Part shown: one piece after another, positions 17,849 to 26,043 of the stretch | How the letters are laid out: every line of letters begins with the position of its first letter | Numbering within the stretch: the stretch's first letter is position 1 | DNA from: Aurantibacter_A sp039941195 | GTDB lineage: Bacteria; Bacteroidota; Bacteroidia; Flavobacteriales; Flavobacteriaceae | NCBI RefSeq assembly: GCF_039941195.1 | Contig: NZ_JBDVFA010000039.1 | Span: 1-64,000, forward strand | DNA length: 64,000 nt | Direction of reading: 5' to 3' | Notes under the pieces: model-generated | The model's database searches: none | Seen by the model: only the letters and a program-made list of their open reading frames with translations | What the model was told of the DNA's origin: nothing | Program-made: the position numbers and the translations under genes

Positions 17849-19390
17849 TTATAAAGGAATATTACCATGTTTTTTCTTAGGCAACTTACTTACCTTATTC
17901 TCCAATAGCGTATATGTTTTAATCAGTTTTCTACGTGTGTTTTTTGGAAGAATAACTTCATCGATAAATCCGCGTTCTGCCGCACTATAGGGATTGGCGA
18001 ATTTCTCAGCATATTCAGCTTCTTTTTCAGCTAGTTTTGCAACCGGGTCATCAGCTGAATTTATTTCTTTTCGGAAGATTATCTCACTAGCTCCTTTTGC
18101 ACCCATAACCGCAATCTCAGCACCAGGCCATGCATAATTTAAATCTGCACCAATATGTTTCGAATTCATAACATCATAAGCACCACCATAAGCTTTTCGA
18201 GTAATAACAGTTACTTTAGGTACTGTTGCTTCACTTAAAGCATACAGCAATTTTGCACCGTTGGTAATAATTCCATTCCATTCTTGGTCTGTCCCAGGTA
18301 AAAATCCTGGTACATCTACTAATACTAACAACGGAATATTAAAGCAATCGCAAAACCTTGTAAATCGAGCTGCTTTTTTAGAACTATCGACATCTAAAAC
18401 TCCCGCTAAACTCATTGGCTGGTTGGCAACAACTCCAATACTTTTTCCGCCAAGTCGAGCGAAACCAACAACAATATTATCGGCATAATCTTTATGAATC
18501 TCAAAAAAAGTTTTTTCATCAATTATACCATTAATCACCTTACGCATATCATAGGGTTGATTAGGATTCTCGGGCACAATATGCTCCAATTCTTCACGAA
18601 TTTCATCACCAAACTCAAAAGGAATTTCAATGGGAAGATCTTCACAATTTTGAGGCATATAGCTAACCAATTGCTTTATCTGATTAATACAGGCAATATC
18701 ATTAGCAGCAGTCATATGTGTTACTCCTGATTTTGTAGCGTGTGTCTTGGCACCTCCTAATTCTTCCGAAGTTACTTCTTCATTAGTTACAGTCTTTACA
18801 ACATTAGGGCCCGTAACAAACATATAACTAGAATTTTCTACCATTAAGGTGAAATCTGTCATCGCAGGAGAATAAACTGCGCCACCTGCACATGGCCCCA
18901 TAATAGCAGAAATTTGAGGAATTACCCCCGATGCCATTACGTTTCTATGAAAAATATCGGCATAACCTCCAAGTGAACGAACACCTTCCTGAATACGAGC
19001 TCCACCACTATCATTTAATCCAATTACAGGGACACCTATTTTCATGGCCAAATCCATAATCTTACAAATTTTTTCTGCATGTGTTTCTGATAATGCGCCG
19101 CCAAAAACAGTAAAATCTTGGGCGAAAACACAAACTTTTCTTCCAGCAATTGTACCGTAACCTGTGACCACTCCATCGCCATAAAAGATTTGCTTTTCCA
19201 TTCCAAAATCTTTAGTTCGATGCGTTACTAAAGCTCCCATTTCTTCAAAAGAATTTTCATCTACCAAAAAATGAATACGTTCTCGAGCTGTTAATTTTTT
19301 TTTCGAATGCTGCTTATCAATACGTTCTTGTCCTCCTCCTAAATTAGACTTAGACAATTTATCTTTAAGTATTTGTTGTTTATCGCTCAT
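17849..19390 (-). CDS. pccB: Acyl-CoA carboxylase, carboxyltransferase (beta) subunit, probably propionyl-CoA carboxylase
   Basis: 513 residues, the normal length for PccB-type carboxyltransferases. Two crotonase-fold halves are seen: the N half with FAQDFTVFGGALSETHAEKI and the oxyanion-hole motif NDSGGARIQEGVRSLGGYADIF, and the C half with VDVPGFLPGTDQEW and RKAYGGAYDVMNSKHIGAD. It transfers carboxylate from biotin to acyl-CoA. Propionyl-CoA is inferred from the operon, which joins biotin carboxylase, biotin carrier and methylmalonyl-CoA mutase. The gap to the upstream biotin carboxylase gene is 27 bp. Confidence 0.95.
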   Translation of the reverse strand: MSDKQQILKDKLSKSNLGGGQERIDKQHSKKKLTARERIHFLVDENSFEEMGALVTHRTKDFGMEKQIFYGDGVVTGYGTIAGRKVCVFAQDFTVFGGALSETHAEKICKIMDLAMKIGVPVIGLNDSGGARIQEGVRSLGGYADIFHRNVMASGVIPQISAIMGPCAGGAVYSPAMTDFTLMVENSSYMFVTGPNVVKTVTNEEVTSEELGGAKTHATKSGVTHMTAANDIACINQIKQLVSYMPQNCEDLPIEIPFEFGDEIREELEHIVPENPNQPYDMRKVINGIIDEKTFFEIHKDYADNIVVGFARLGGKSIGVVANQPMSLAGVLDVDSSKKAARFTRFCDCFNIPLLVLVDVPGFLPGTDQEWNGIITNGAKLLYALSEATVPKVTVITRKAYGGAYDVMNSKHIGADLNYAWPGAEIAVMGAKGASEIIFRKEINSADDPVAKLAEKEAEYAEKFANPYSAAERGFIDEVILPKNTRRKLIKTYTLLENKVSKLPKKKHGNIPL

Positions 19391-19417
19391 TATAAAAATT
19401 CACTCTAGTTTGTAATA

Positions 19418-20890
19418 CTACATCCTGTTTTTAAGCCAATTAGAATCTTCGGTAATCGGTAATTTCAAATCTTCTTTATTCTCTAAGTATAGTTTTAACC
19501 CTACCATGGCAGCAATTTTTTGTTCTTCAACCTTTTGTTTTTGAACTTTTTCTTGAGAGAAGTATTGTTTTACGAAGTGGGTGTCAAAATTACCTGATTT
19601 AAAAGCATCGTGCTCACAAACAAACTTTCCGAACGACAATGTGGTGGAAACCCCTTCAACTTTGTAATTATCAATTGCTTCAATCATTAATTGAATAGCC
19701 GCTGCTCTATTTTCTCCATAGCTTATTAATTTAGAAAGCATAGGATCATAATAAATAGGAACCTCCATACCCTCTTCAAACCCATCATCTACACGTATAC
19801 CTTCACCCTTAGGTCTTTTATAAGAGAATAAAACTCCTATACTTGGTATAAAATTTTCAAGCGGGTCTTCAGCATATACTCTAACTTCTAATGCATGACC
19901 AGAAATGGACAAATCTTCTTGAGAAAAATCAATTTCTTCTCCTCTTGCTACTCTTATTTGTTGCTCAACCAGGTCTATACCAGTAATCATTTCAGTTACT
20001 GGATGTTCTACTTGAAGTCTGGTATTCATTTCTAAAAAATAGAAGTTTTTGTTTTCATCAAGCAGAAACTCAACGGTACCAACACCCAAATAATCACAAG
20101 CCTTGGCAACCTTAACGGCTGCTTCACCCATAGCTTTTCGTATTTCTGGGGTAAGTACTGCGGAAGGTGCTTCCTCTACTACCTTTTGATGCCTTCTTTG
20201 TATACTACACTCTCTTTCAAATAGATGCACAATATTACCATGTCCGTCTGCAAGTATTTGAATTTCAATATGCCGAGGGGAGCCCACATATTTCTCGATA
20301 AAAACTGCTCCATCGCCAAAAGCAGATTCAGCTTCACTGATAGCACGATTCATTTGTTCTGGTAATTCCTTTAAAGATGCTACAACCCGCATTCCTTTAC
20401 CACCACCACCGGCTGCAGCTTTTATTAAAATGGGAAAACCAATCTTTTGTGCAATGCTATTTGCTAATGCCACATCGGTAACAGCTTCATCAATACCTGG
20501 CACCATGGGGATGTCATAAGACTTAACAGCCTCTTTTGCTGACAATTTATTACCCATTACCTCAATTGCGTGCACTTTAGGTCCAATAAAAACTATACCA
20601 TTTTCAGAAACTTTTCTAGCAAATTCAGCGTTTTCACTTAAGAATCCATAACCCGGATGAATTCCATCGGCATTCGTTTTCTTGGCCGCATCAATTACTT
20701 TTTCTATTACCAGATATGATTCACTTGAAGCAGAATTACCTAAGTATACTGCTTCATCAGCAAATTTTACGTGCGGTGAATATCGGTCTGCGTCTGAATA
20801 AACCGCCACGCACTTTATTCCCATTTTTCGAATGGTTTTCATCACTCTTAGGGCAATTTCACCTCTATTGGCAACTAATATTTTCTTCAT
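19418..20890 (-). CDS. pccA: Biotin carboxylase subunit of the acyl-CoA carboxylase
   Basis: 490 residues. The N-terminal domain begins KKILVANRGEIALRVMKTIRKMG. The ATP-grasp fold has the glycine loop KAAAGGGGKGMR, the segment EIQILADGHGNIVHLFERECSIQRRHQKVVEEAPS, EMNTRLQVEHPVTE and a C-terminal biotin carboxylase domain (ALEVRVYAEDP). It carboxylates the biotin held by the separate carrier protein encoded just upstream. No biotin carrier is fused to its C-terminus, so this is a three-piece enzyme. Confidence 0.95.
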   Translation of the reverse strand: MKKILVANRGEIALRVMKTIRKMGIKCVAVYSDADRYSPHVKFADEAVYLGNSASSESYLVIEKVIDAAKKTNADGIHPGYGFLSENAEFARKVSENGIVFIGPKVHAIEVMGNKLSAKEAVKSYDIPMVPGIDEAVTDVALANSIAQKIGFPILIKAAAGGGGKGMRVVASLKELPEQMNRAISEAESAFGDGAVFIEKYVGSPRHIEIQILADGHGNIVHLFERECSIQRRHQKVVEEAPSAVLTPEIRKAMGEAAVKVAKACDYLGVGTVEFLLDENKNFYFLEMNTRLQVEHPVTEMITGIDLVEQQIRVARGEEIDFSQEDLSISGHALEVRVYAEDPLENFIPSIGVLFSYKRPKGEGIRVDDGFEEGMEVPIYYDPMLSKLISYGENRAAAIQLMIEAIDNYKVEGVSTTLSFGKFVCEHDAFKSGNFDTHFVKQYFSQEKVQKQKVEEQKIAAMVGLKLYLENKEDLKLPITEDSNWLKNRM

Positions 20891-20925
20891 TAAAAATATA
20901 TTTTGGAATAAAATATTCCTCTCAT

Positions 20926-21402
20926 TTATTCCATCTCAATTATAATCTGCCCCTTATCGACAGCAGCATCTTTTTTAACCTTCACGAATTTCACAATTCC
21001 CTCACCTTCAGAAAGAATAACATTTTCCATTTTCATTGCTGAAAGCACTACCAAAGGAGTTCCCTTTTCAACTTCTTGCCCCTCTTCAATCAAAATATCA
21101 ATAATTAAACCAGGCATTGGGGCGTATATCTCATTCACTTTTTCGGCAACGACATTTAACATACCCATTTCTTTAACCATTTGATCCATCGAATCGGCAA
21201 TACCAATTTCATACTTATTGGCATTAACTAATAAAGTCAACTTTTTTTCCAAAAAATCAGCATGTTCTACATGGATTGAATACGATTGATTTTCACTAAT
21301 TAAATGGAAAGCATTGGAACCATTTTCAATTAAATCGAGATTTTCTAATTCTTCTGGAGTTAATTCTATTTTGACATTATTTACTGAAACAGTATAAGCC
21401 AT
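20926..21402 (-). CDS. Biotin carboxyl carrier protein of the acyl-CoA carboxylase
   Basis: 158 residues from the ATG at 21402 (MAYTVSVNNVKIEL). A frame extends 15 residues upstream to 21447, but MAYTVSV is the natural family start and no promoter fits the longer form. The C-terminal biotinyl domain has the biotin site AMKMEN followed by EGIVKFVKVKKDAAVDKGQIIIEME, preceded by a PMPGLIIDILIEEGQEVEKGTPL hinge. It is first in the operon: carrier, carboxylase, carboxyltransferase, mutA, lipoprotein, mutB, which together convert propionyl-CoA to succinyl-CoA. Confidence 0.92.
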   Translation of the reverse strand: MAYTVSVNNVKIELTPEELENLDLIENGSNAFHLISENQSYSIHVEHADFLEKKLTLLVNANKYEIGIADSMDQMVKEMGMLNVVAEKVNEIYAPMPGLIIDILIEEGQEVEKGTPLVVLSAMKMENVILSEGEGIVKFVKVKKDAAVDKGQIIIEME

Positions 21403-21435
21403 AGGCGATTTTATATTCAAATATTTAGATTTGAC

Positions 21436-21473
21436 TAAAGGTATCAAAAATCTTAGTTTTCTTTGATATCAAA
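21436..21473 (-). promoter_or_regulatory. Candidate promoter and palindrome before the propionyl-CoA operon
   Basis: On the minus strand a -7 type element TACCTTTA lies at 21443-21436, about 35 bp before the carrier protein ATG. Upstream of it TTTGATATCAAA (21462-21473) is a perfect 12-bp palindrome, with a second TATCAAAA at 21442-21449. The palindrome is a plausible operator for propionate or fatty-acid control; the regulator is unknown. Confidence 0.4.
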
Positions 21474-21495
21474 AGTTTTAGTCTAAGTACCTGGA

Positions 21496-21538
21496 TGATA
21501 TTTGTCATTTATAGATAGTTAGTTTGCCCTTAGCTTTG
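21496..21538 (+). promoter_or_regulatory. Class II-type promoter, dyad site S1 (tauE-cbpA-cbpM)
   Basis: Dyad TGATATTTGTCA at 21496-21507 (consensus TGAY-N4-RTCA), exactly 23 bp, then -7 element TAGCTTTG at 21531-21538, 14 bp before the ATG at 21553. Seven other sites in this island share the motif and spacing. It should drive the three-gene unit tauE-like, cbpA, cbpM. Confidence 0.75.
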
Positions 21539-21552
21539 GTTTAAAATAACTT

Positions 21553-22284
21553 ATGTTAAGCAGGTACTTGCCCATATTCATAATCTTATCGATACTCGCA
21601 GAAATTCTGGGTACCGTTGGTGGATTTGGATCTTCGGTTTTTTTTGTTCCGATGGCTAGTTATTTTATGGATTTTCAGACGGTGTTGGGTATTACGGCCT
21701 TATTTCATTTATCTAGCAATATCACTAAATTGGGTTTTTTCAGAAAAGGATTTGACAAAACCCTAATGTTATATTTGGGAATACCAGCCATTTTATTTGT
21801 ATCGATTGGTGCATTTTTAAGCAAATATGTGAACCCAGAATTGCTCACTCTAATTCTTGGAATATTCCTTTTACTATTCGGACTTTTATTTTTAATTAAT
21901 AAAAACCTGATAGTTTCTGCAAGCAAAAAAAATGCACTTATTGGAGGCACCTTGTCTGGATTAATTGCGGGATTACTAGGTACTGGAGGTGCTATAAGAG
22001 GTGCTACGATGACTGCGTTTAACCTTAATAAAGAAAAATTTATAGCTACTTCTGCTATTATTGATTTAGGTATTGACTTAAGTAGAAGTATTATATATAC
22101 TTATAATGGTTATGTGAATAAAAAAGATCTTTACCTTATTCCTATTCTTATTGGAGTAAGTATAGTAGGCACTTATTTGGGAAAAAAAGTTTTAGATAAA
22201 ATAACTCAAGCTCAATTTAAAAGAATAGTGCTTTTCTTATTAGTGGGTATTGGTATACTTACTATTATATTTAATTTGAAGTAA
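21553..22284 (+). CDS. TauE/SafE-family (DUF81) membrane transporter
   Basis: 243 residues with seven to eight membrane helices. The N-terminal repeat has the family pattern GTVGGFGSSVFFVPMASYF, where glycines and aromatics line the first helix pair. The C-terminal half repeats it (GGTLSGLIAGLLGTGGAIRGATMTAF). The family exports sulfite, sulfoacetate and other organic anions; the substrate here is unknown. The cbpA start lies 11 bp downstream, so it leads an operon with the DnaJ-like chaperone and its modulator. Site S1 lies upstream. Confidence 0.9.
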   Translation: MLSRYLPIFIILSILAEILGTVGGFGSSVFFVPMASYFMDFQTVLGITALFHLSSNITKLGFFRKGFDKTLMLYLGIPAILFVSIGAFLSKYVNPELLTLILGIFLLLFGLLFLINKNLIVSASKKNALIGGTLSGLIAGLLGTGGAIRGATMTAFNLNKEKFIATSAIIDLGIDLSRSIIYTYNGYVNKKDLYLIPILIGVSIVGTYLGKKVLDKITQAQFKRIVLFLLVGIGILTIIFNLK

Positions 22285-22295
22285 AATAGACAAAT

Positions 22296-23189
22296 ATGGA
22301 TTTTATCGATTATTATAAAGTTCTGGGACTAACTAAATCAGCAACTGGAAAAGAAGTGAAATCTGCCTATCGGAAAATGGCAAGAAAATACCATCCGGAT
22401 CTTAATCCTAATAATGTTGAAGCTGAAAAAAAGTTCAAACAAATTAATGAAGCGAATGAGGTATTGAGTGATCCCGAAAAAAGAAAAAAATACGATCAGT
22501 ACGGTAAAGATTGGCAACATGCAGAAGAATTTGAGAAAGCGAAAGCACAACAGCAGTCTAGACAAAATTCTTCACAACGTGCCTACAATGGCGCACAGGG
22601 AGATGATTATTCTGATTTTTTTGAATCAATGTTCGGCGGATCTGGTTTTGGAAGGCAAGAAAGAGAAGTAAAATTCAGAGGTCAAGATTTTAATGCAGAA
22701 CTTCGCTTAAGCCTCACAGATGTTATTTCGGCGCACAAACAGACTTTAACCGTAAATGGTAAAAATATACGAATAGCCATTCCTGCTGGAATTGAAGATG
22801 GCCAAACAATAAAAATTAAAGGACAAGGTGGAACAGGCTCATCAGGTGCACCAAAAGGAGATCTTTATATCACCTTTTCAATTCAAAACAATACTACATT
22901 TAAAAAAGTAGGAGCTAATTTATATAAAACAATAGATATACCACTTACCAAAGCAATCTTAGGCGGTGAGATTACCGTTGAAACCCTTACCGGTAAGGTA
23001 AAACTGAAAGTCAAACCAGAAACTCAAAATGGAGCACAAGTAAAATTAAAGGGTAAAGGTTTTCCGGTCTATAAAAAGGATAAACAATTTGGAGATCTAT
23101 TCATCACGTATAATATTAAAATTCCAACCAATTTAACAGAAACTCAAAAAGAACTTTTTAAACAATTGGAGAATTCAAATTTAAATTAA
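22296..23189 (+). CDS. cbpA: DnaJ-like co-chaperone / curved DNA-binding protein CbpA
   Basis: 297 residues: N-terminal J domain (MDFIDYYKVLGLTKSATGKEV, HPD at KYHPDLNP about residue 34), Gly/Ser/Gln linker with EDYSDFFESMFGGSGFGRQ-like composition, then two beta-barrel substrate-binding domains (FNAELRLSLTDVISAHKQTL; DLYITFSIQNNTTFKK; LGGEITVETLTGKVKLKV; GDLFITYNIKIP). There is no zinc finger, which marks it as class II/CbpA. It works with DnaK and in other bacteria also binds curved DNA in stationary phase. The next gene, 5 bp on, encodes its modulator CbpM. Both are placed in the S1 stress operon. Confidence 0.95.
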   Translation: MDFIDYYKVLGLTKSATGKEVKSAYRKMARKYHPDLNPNNVEAEKKFKQINEANEVLSDPEKRKKYDQYGKDWQHAEEFEKAKAQQQSRQNSSQRAYNGAQGDDYSDFFESMFGGSGFGRQEREVKFRGQDFNAELRLSLTDVISAHKQTLTVNGKNIRIAIPAGIEDGQTIKIKGQGGTGSSGAPKGDLYITFSIQNNTTFKKVGANLYKTIDIPLTKAILGGEITVETLTGKVKLKVKPETQNGAQVKLKGKGFPVYKKDKQFGDLFITYNIKIPTNLTETQKELFKQLENSNLN

Positions 23190-23194
23190 AGACT

Positions 23195-23485
23195 ATGGAT
23201 ACTAGAGAATATATTAGAATCACAGAGTTTTGCACCAAGTATGGGATTGAAGAATCATTAGTTCTTGTTTTGCAAGAATATGAGGTGGTAAGGCTCGAAT
23301 TAGTAAATAACGAGCAGTGCTTACACGAACAAGAATTACCCCATTTAGAAAAAATGCTAAGACTACACCAAGAACTAGAAATTAATCCAGAAGGTTTACA
23401 GGCCATTGACCACTTATTAAAAAGAATAAATGGACTTCAAAAAGAAGTGAGTAGTCTACGAAAAGTGTTAAACCGTTTTGAATAA
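23195..23485 (+). CDS. cbpM: Chaperone modulator CbpM
   Basis: 96 residues, MerR-like and helical: YIRITEFCTKYGIEESLVLVLQEYEVVRL forms the helix-turn-helix-like half and the C-terminal coiled helix ends INGLQKEVSSLRKVLNRFE. CbpM binds the J domain of CbpA and blocks its action on DnaK. The pairing with cbpA at 5 bp spacing supports the call. It is last of the S1 unit; hpf follows with its own promoter. Confidence 0.88.
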   Translation: MDTREYIRITEFCTKYGIEESLVLVLQEYEVVRLELVNNEQCLHEQELPHLEKMLRLHQELEINPEGLQAIDHLLKRINGLQKEVSSLRKVLNRFE

Positions 23486-23580
23486 TATTGCCATATTATA
23501 TTCTCATTAATTGACCAAACACCCAATTCTTAATACTTAGATTTATAATAAGTAATTGCCATCGAAACTTTTATTAGTTA

Positions 23581-23623
23581 TGATATTTATCATACCTAAT
23601 AAAAAAAGGCAAACATATCTTTA
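23581..23623 (+). promoter_or_regulatory. Class II-type promoter, dyad site S2 (hpf)
   Basis: Perfect dyad TGATATTTATCA at 23581-23592, 23 bp, then TATCTTTA at 23616-23623, 28 bp before the hpf ATG at 23652. An upstream in-frame TTG at 23556 lies before this promoter, which argues against the longer reading frame. Confidence 0.75.
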
Positions 23624-23651
23624 TTGTATTAATGACAAAAACAGTAGTATT

Positions 23652-23951
23652 ATGACAATTAACATACAATATGTACACATGCCAACTAGCGAATCGTTGA
23701 GCACTATAATTACTGAAAAGTTAGAGAAATTACACCACAAATATAATTGGGTAATTAGAGCTGAAGTATTTTTAAAGCTTGAAAGCGATACCGCAGTAAA
23801 AAATCAAATTTGTGAAATTGAGCTTAGTGCACCAGGACCAAGAATATTTGCTAAGTCAAAAGAAAACAATTTTGAAAAAGCCGTAGCTAACACAATAAAA
23901 GAATTAGAACATCAATTAAAACGAAGAAAAAGTTCATTTGTTAAACATTAA
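23652..23951 (+). CDS. hpf: Ribosome hibernation-promoting factor, short HPF/RaiA family
   Basis: 99 residues from the ATG at 23652: MTINIQYVHMPTSESLSTIITEKLEKLHHKY. The single beta-alpha-beta-beta-beta-alpha domain ends with the basic tail EHQLKRRKSSFVKH. Length and the basic C-terminal helix fit the short form, which inactivates ribosomes as 70S or 100S particles. The frame could extend to a TTG at 23556, but that lies upstream of promoter S2 and adds an unrelated sequence, so I reject it. It is monocistronic, with a strong terminator at 23973-24013, and its stress-type promoter fits hibernation in arrested cells. Confidence 0.9.
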   Translation: MTINIQYVHMPTSESLSTIITEKLEKLHHKYNWVIRAEVFLKLESDTAVKNQICEIELSAPGPRIFAKSKENNFEKAVANTIKELEHQLKRRKSSFVKH

Positions 23952-23972
23952 TTTTCTCAAATTCGTTAATTT

Positions 23973-24013
23973 AAAAATCAACTCGCCTTCTTTTGTATTT
24001 CGGGTTGATTTTT
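23973..24013 (+). terminator. Bidirectional terminator between hpf and the TerB-like gene
   Basis: A 13-bp stem (23973-23985 with 24001-24013, one G-U pair) of AAAAATCAACTCG with CGGGTTGATTTTT. A/T runs on both ends make it work for hpf (plus) and for the convergent TerB-like gene (minus). Confidence 0.85.
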
Positions 24014-24028
24014 AATTTATACTATTGA

Positions 24029-24454
24029 TTATGAATTAAATAGTAACTGCAAATTTCCAAGCATAACCAGTTCAGATTTATTTTTTCCTGAAAAAGAATA
24101 TGCAATTGCATTGGCTGTCTCATGTATCAGGGTTTTTATTTTATTGGAGAAAATTGCCGTATGCTCCCTATAAAATTCTTCAAAACTGTTAAAACACTCA
24201 CGACTTTTTCGTTCGTTTTCTGTGTACCAATCGAATACAATTTCAATTTGAAAAGCAGCATCTGAACCAAATTCATCTTCAATATCGTCTAACAATAACC
24301 ATTTATCACGTATAAGACTTTTAAGCTTCTCTCTTTCCTTATTATGTATTGACCCATCTGCCATTGCAATAGCAAAAAAAAGAGCACCGACTTTTTGATA
24401 AAATTTATTCCCTATTTTATTTGTTTCGAATTTTCGCATATCTAATATTTTCAT
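24029..24454 (-). CDS. TerB-like helical protein
   Basis: 141 residues, nearly all helical. The segment FYQKVGALFFAIAMADGSIHNKEREKLKSLI has the TerB/DjlA-type pattern of a hydrophobic helix, acidic turn with Asp/Gly and charged second helix. The remainder (DDIEDEFGSDAAFQIEIVFDWYTENERKSRECF) continues helical. Function is unknown; the TerB fold often handles metal or membrane stress. The -7 element of site S3 ends at 24460, which would put the ATG at 24454 almost at the transcript start. The in-frame ATG at 24439 (MRKFETNKIGNKF) may therefore be the true start. Confidence 0.72.
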   Translation of the reverse strand: MKILDMRKFETNKIGNKFYQKVGALFFAIAMADGSIHNKEREKLKSLIRDKWLLLDDIEDEFGSDAAFQIEIVFDWYTENERKSRECFNSFEEFYREHTAIFSNKIKTLIHETANAIAYSFSGKNKSELVMLGNLQLLFNS

Positions 24455-24459
24455 TTTAC

Positions 24460-24502
24460 TAAAAATACATTCTGTTTCTTCCTACTAAAATGATAAAAGT
24501 CA
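24460..24502 (-). promoter_or_regulatory. Class II-type promoter, dyad site S3 (TerB-like gene; also before the PAS kinase)
   Basis: Dyad TGATAAAAGTCA at 24491-24502. On the minus strand, 23 bp away, TATTTTTA lies at 24467-24460, so the exact-spacing promoter faces the TerB-like gene. Towards the kinase the nearest TAnnTTTA is only 10 bp away and abuts the ATG, so the dyad may repress or not control the kinase. Confidence 0.65.
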
Positions 24503-24525
24503 GTTATTAGATTATCTTTAAGGGT

Positions 24526-26043
24526 ATGAAAGTGTTTGAGAAAAACAGTAATATATTTCGTTTACTTTCAGAGTCGGTCTCTGAGGGAATTTTAGTAGTA
24601 AATGACAAGCAATTTATAGTTGCCGCAAATGGATCTGCACATTCTATGTTCGGCTATGATGAAGATGAACTTATAGGCAAACCTTTAGACGTACTTATTC
24701 CCTCTAATTATCGCAAAGCACATTCAGGGCATTTTGAATCTTTTAAAAATGGTGCTGAAAAGAGACAGATGGGCCATGGACGTAATCTATTCGGCTGTAG
24801 AAAGAATGGTGAAGAATTTCCAGTGGAAGCAGGCCTTAATCCATTAAAGCTATACGATAACACGTACATAATGGCTTTAGTAACAGACATTACTGAAAGA
24901 AAAAAAGCTGAAGAAGAATTAAGCCATTGGTTTCAAATTTTTAACGAATCACTTAACGAAATCTATGTGTTCGATGCTACTACATTTAAATTCATCAATG
25001 TAAACTATGGTGCTCAAGTAAACATAGGTTATAATTTGGAAGAACTACAAAACCTTACCCCTGCTGATATTAAACCTCATTTTAGTAAAGCTTCCTTTCA
25101 AGAATTATTGGAAACCCATTTTAAGGGTACTAATCCTAAAATGGAATTTGAAACAGAACACCAACGAAAAGATGGCTCTACTTACCCTGTTGAAGTGCAC
25201 TTGCAATTATCATATATTGGTATTCGAAAAGTCTATGTTGCTATAATTCTAGATATTACTGAACGAAAATCGTATACCGAAAATTTAGAAAAAACGGTTG
25301 CTCAACGAACAGAGCAATTACAAAAAGCTCTTTCAGCCGAAAAAGAACTAAATGAGCTAAAAACAAAATTTTTGTCGCTTGTTTCTCATGAATTTAAAAC
25401 ACCCCTAAGTAGTATTTTAACTTCTACTACTTTATTAACAAAATACACGAAAACCGAGCAACAAGCTAAAAGGGATAAACATCTAAACACCATTAAAAGC
25501 AAGGTAAAATATTTAGATAATATCTTAAATGATTTTCTCTCAGTGGAACGGTTAGAATCTGGTAAAGTAAAATACAATTATAGTACCTTTCCATTAAGCA
25601 AAGTAGTTAATGAAGTAGTTTACGATTCTAATATGCTTCTAAAAGAAGGTCAAAGAATACTATACCCACAAGATATAGACGATATTATTTTAGAGTTCGA
25701 TGAAAAAATACTAGAACTTGCTTTGTCTAATTTAGTACATAATGCCATAAAATATTCACCGGAAAATAAAATTATTGCCATTCGCGTAACAAACCAGAAA
25801 GAATTTATTTTTATCAATATAATTGATCAAGGCATAGGAATTCCAGAACCAGAGCAAAAATTTATTTTTGAACGTTATTTTAGAGCAGGCAATGCACTAC
25901 TAACCCAAGGAACAGGTATTGGACTTAACATAGCTAAAAGGCATTTGGAAGATTTAGGTGGAGATATCACCTTTACGAGTAATGAAAATGAAGGAACCGA
26001 ATTTAAAATTAAGGTACCTATGCAACCCTTAAAATCTGAATAA
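24526..26043 (+). CDS. PAS-domain sensor histidine kinase, cytoplasmic
   Basis: 505 residues, no membrane helix. PAS 1 spans about 8-125 (SVSEGILVVNDKQFIVAANGSAHSMFGYDEDELIG, closing with GHGRNLFGCRKNGEEFPVEAGLN and a PAC tail DITERKKAEEEL). PAS 2 spans about 135-245 (closing DITERKSY). A coiled linker leads to HisKA (KFLSLVSHEFKTPLSSI) and the ATPase domain (NLVHNAIKYS; IIDQGIGIP; GTGIGLNIAKRHLEDLGG). PAS 1 resembles the FixL sensor in the GxGR...FP stretch, but the position of the FixL haem His is Arg, so haem sensing is not supported. TAA and ATG overlap by one base with the response regulator-Crp gene, its obvious partner. Confidence 0.95.
   Translation: MKVFEKNSNIFRLLSESVSEGILVVNDKQFIVAANGSAHSMFGYDEDELIGKPLDVLIPSNYRKAHSGHFESFKNGAEKRQMGHGRNLFGCRKNGEEFPVEAGLNPLKLYDNTYIMALVTDITERKKAEEELSHWFQIFNESLNEIYVFDATTFKFINVNYGAQVNIGYNLEELQNLTPADIKPHFSKASFQELLETHFKGTNPKMEFETEHQRKDGSTYPVEVHLQLSYIGIRKVYVAIILDITERKSYTENLEKTVAQRTEQLQKALSAEKELNELKTKFLSLVSHEFKTPLSSILTSTTLLTKYTKTEQQAKRDKHLNTIKSKVKYLDNILNDFLSVERLESGKVKYNYSTFPLSKVVNEVVYDSNMLLKEGQRILYPQDIDDIILEFDEKILELALSNLVHNAIKYSPENKIIAIRVTNQKEFIFINIIDQGIGIPEPEQKFIFERYFRAGNALLTQGTGIGLNIAKRHLEDLGGDITFTSNENEGTEFKIKVPMQPLKSE

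Noticed and set aside
21403..21447. N-terminal extension of the biotin carrier protein
   Set aside because: MAYTVSV is the family start and the likely -7 element at 21443-21436 would lie inside the extension.
23556..23651. Longer HPF beginning at a TTG
   Set aside because: The added 32 residues are not HPF-like, and the start lies upstream of promoter S2, so it would not be in the message.
24741..24810. PAS 1 of the kinase as a haem oxygen sensor like FixL
   Set aside because: The residue at the haem-ligand position is Arg by my alignment, so the similarity is only of the general PAS type.
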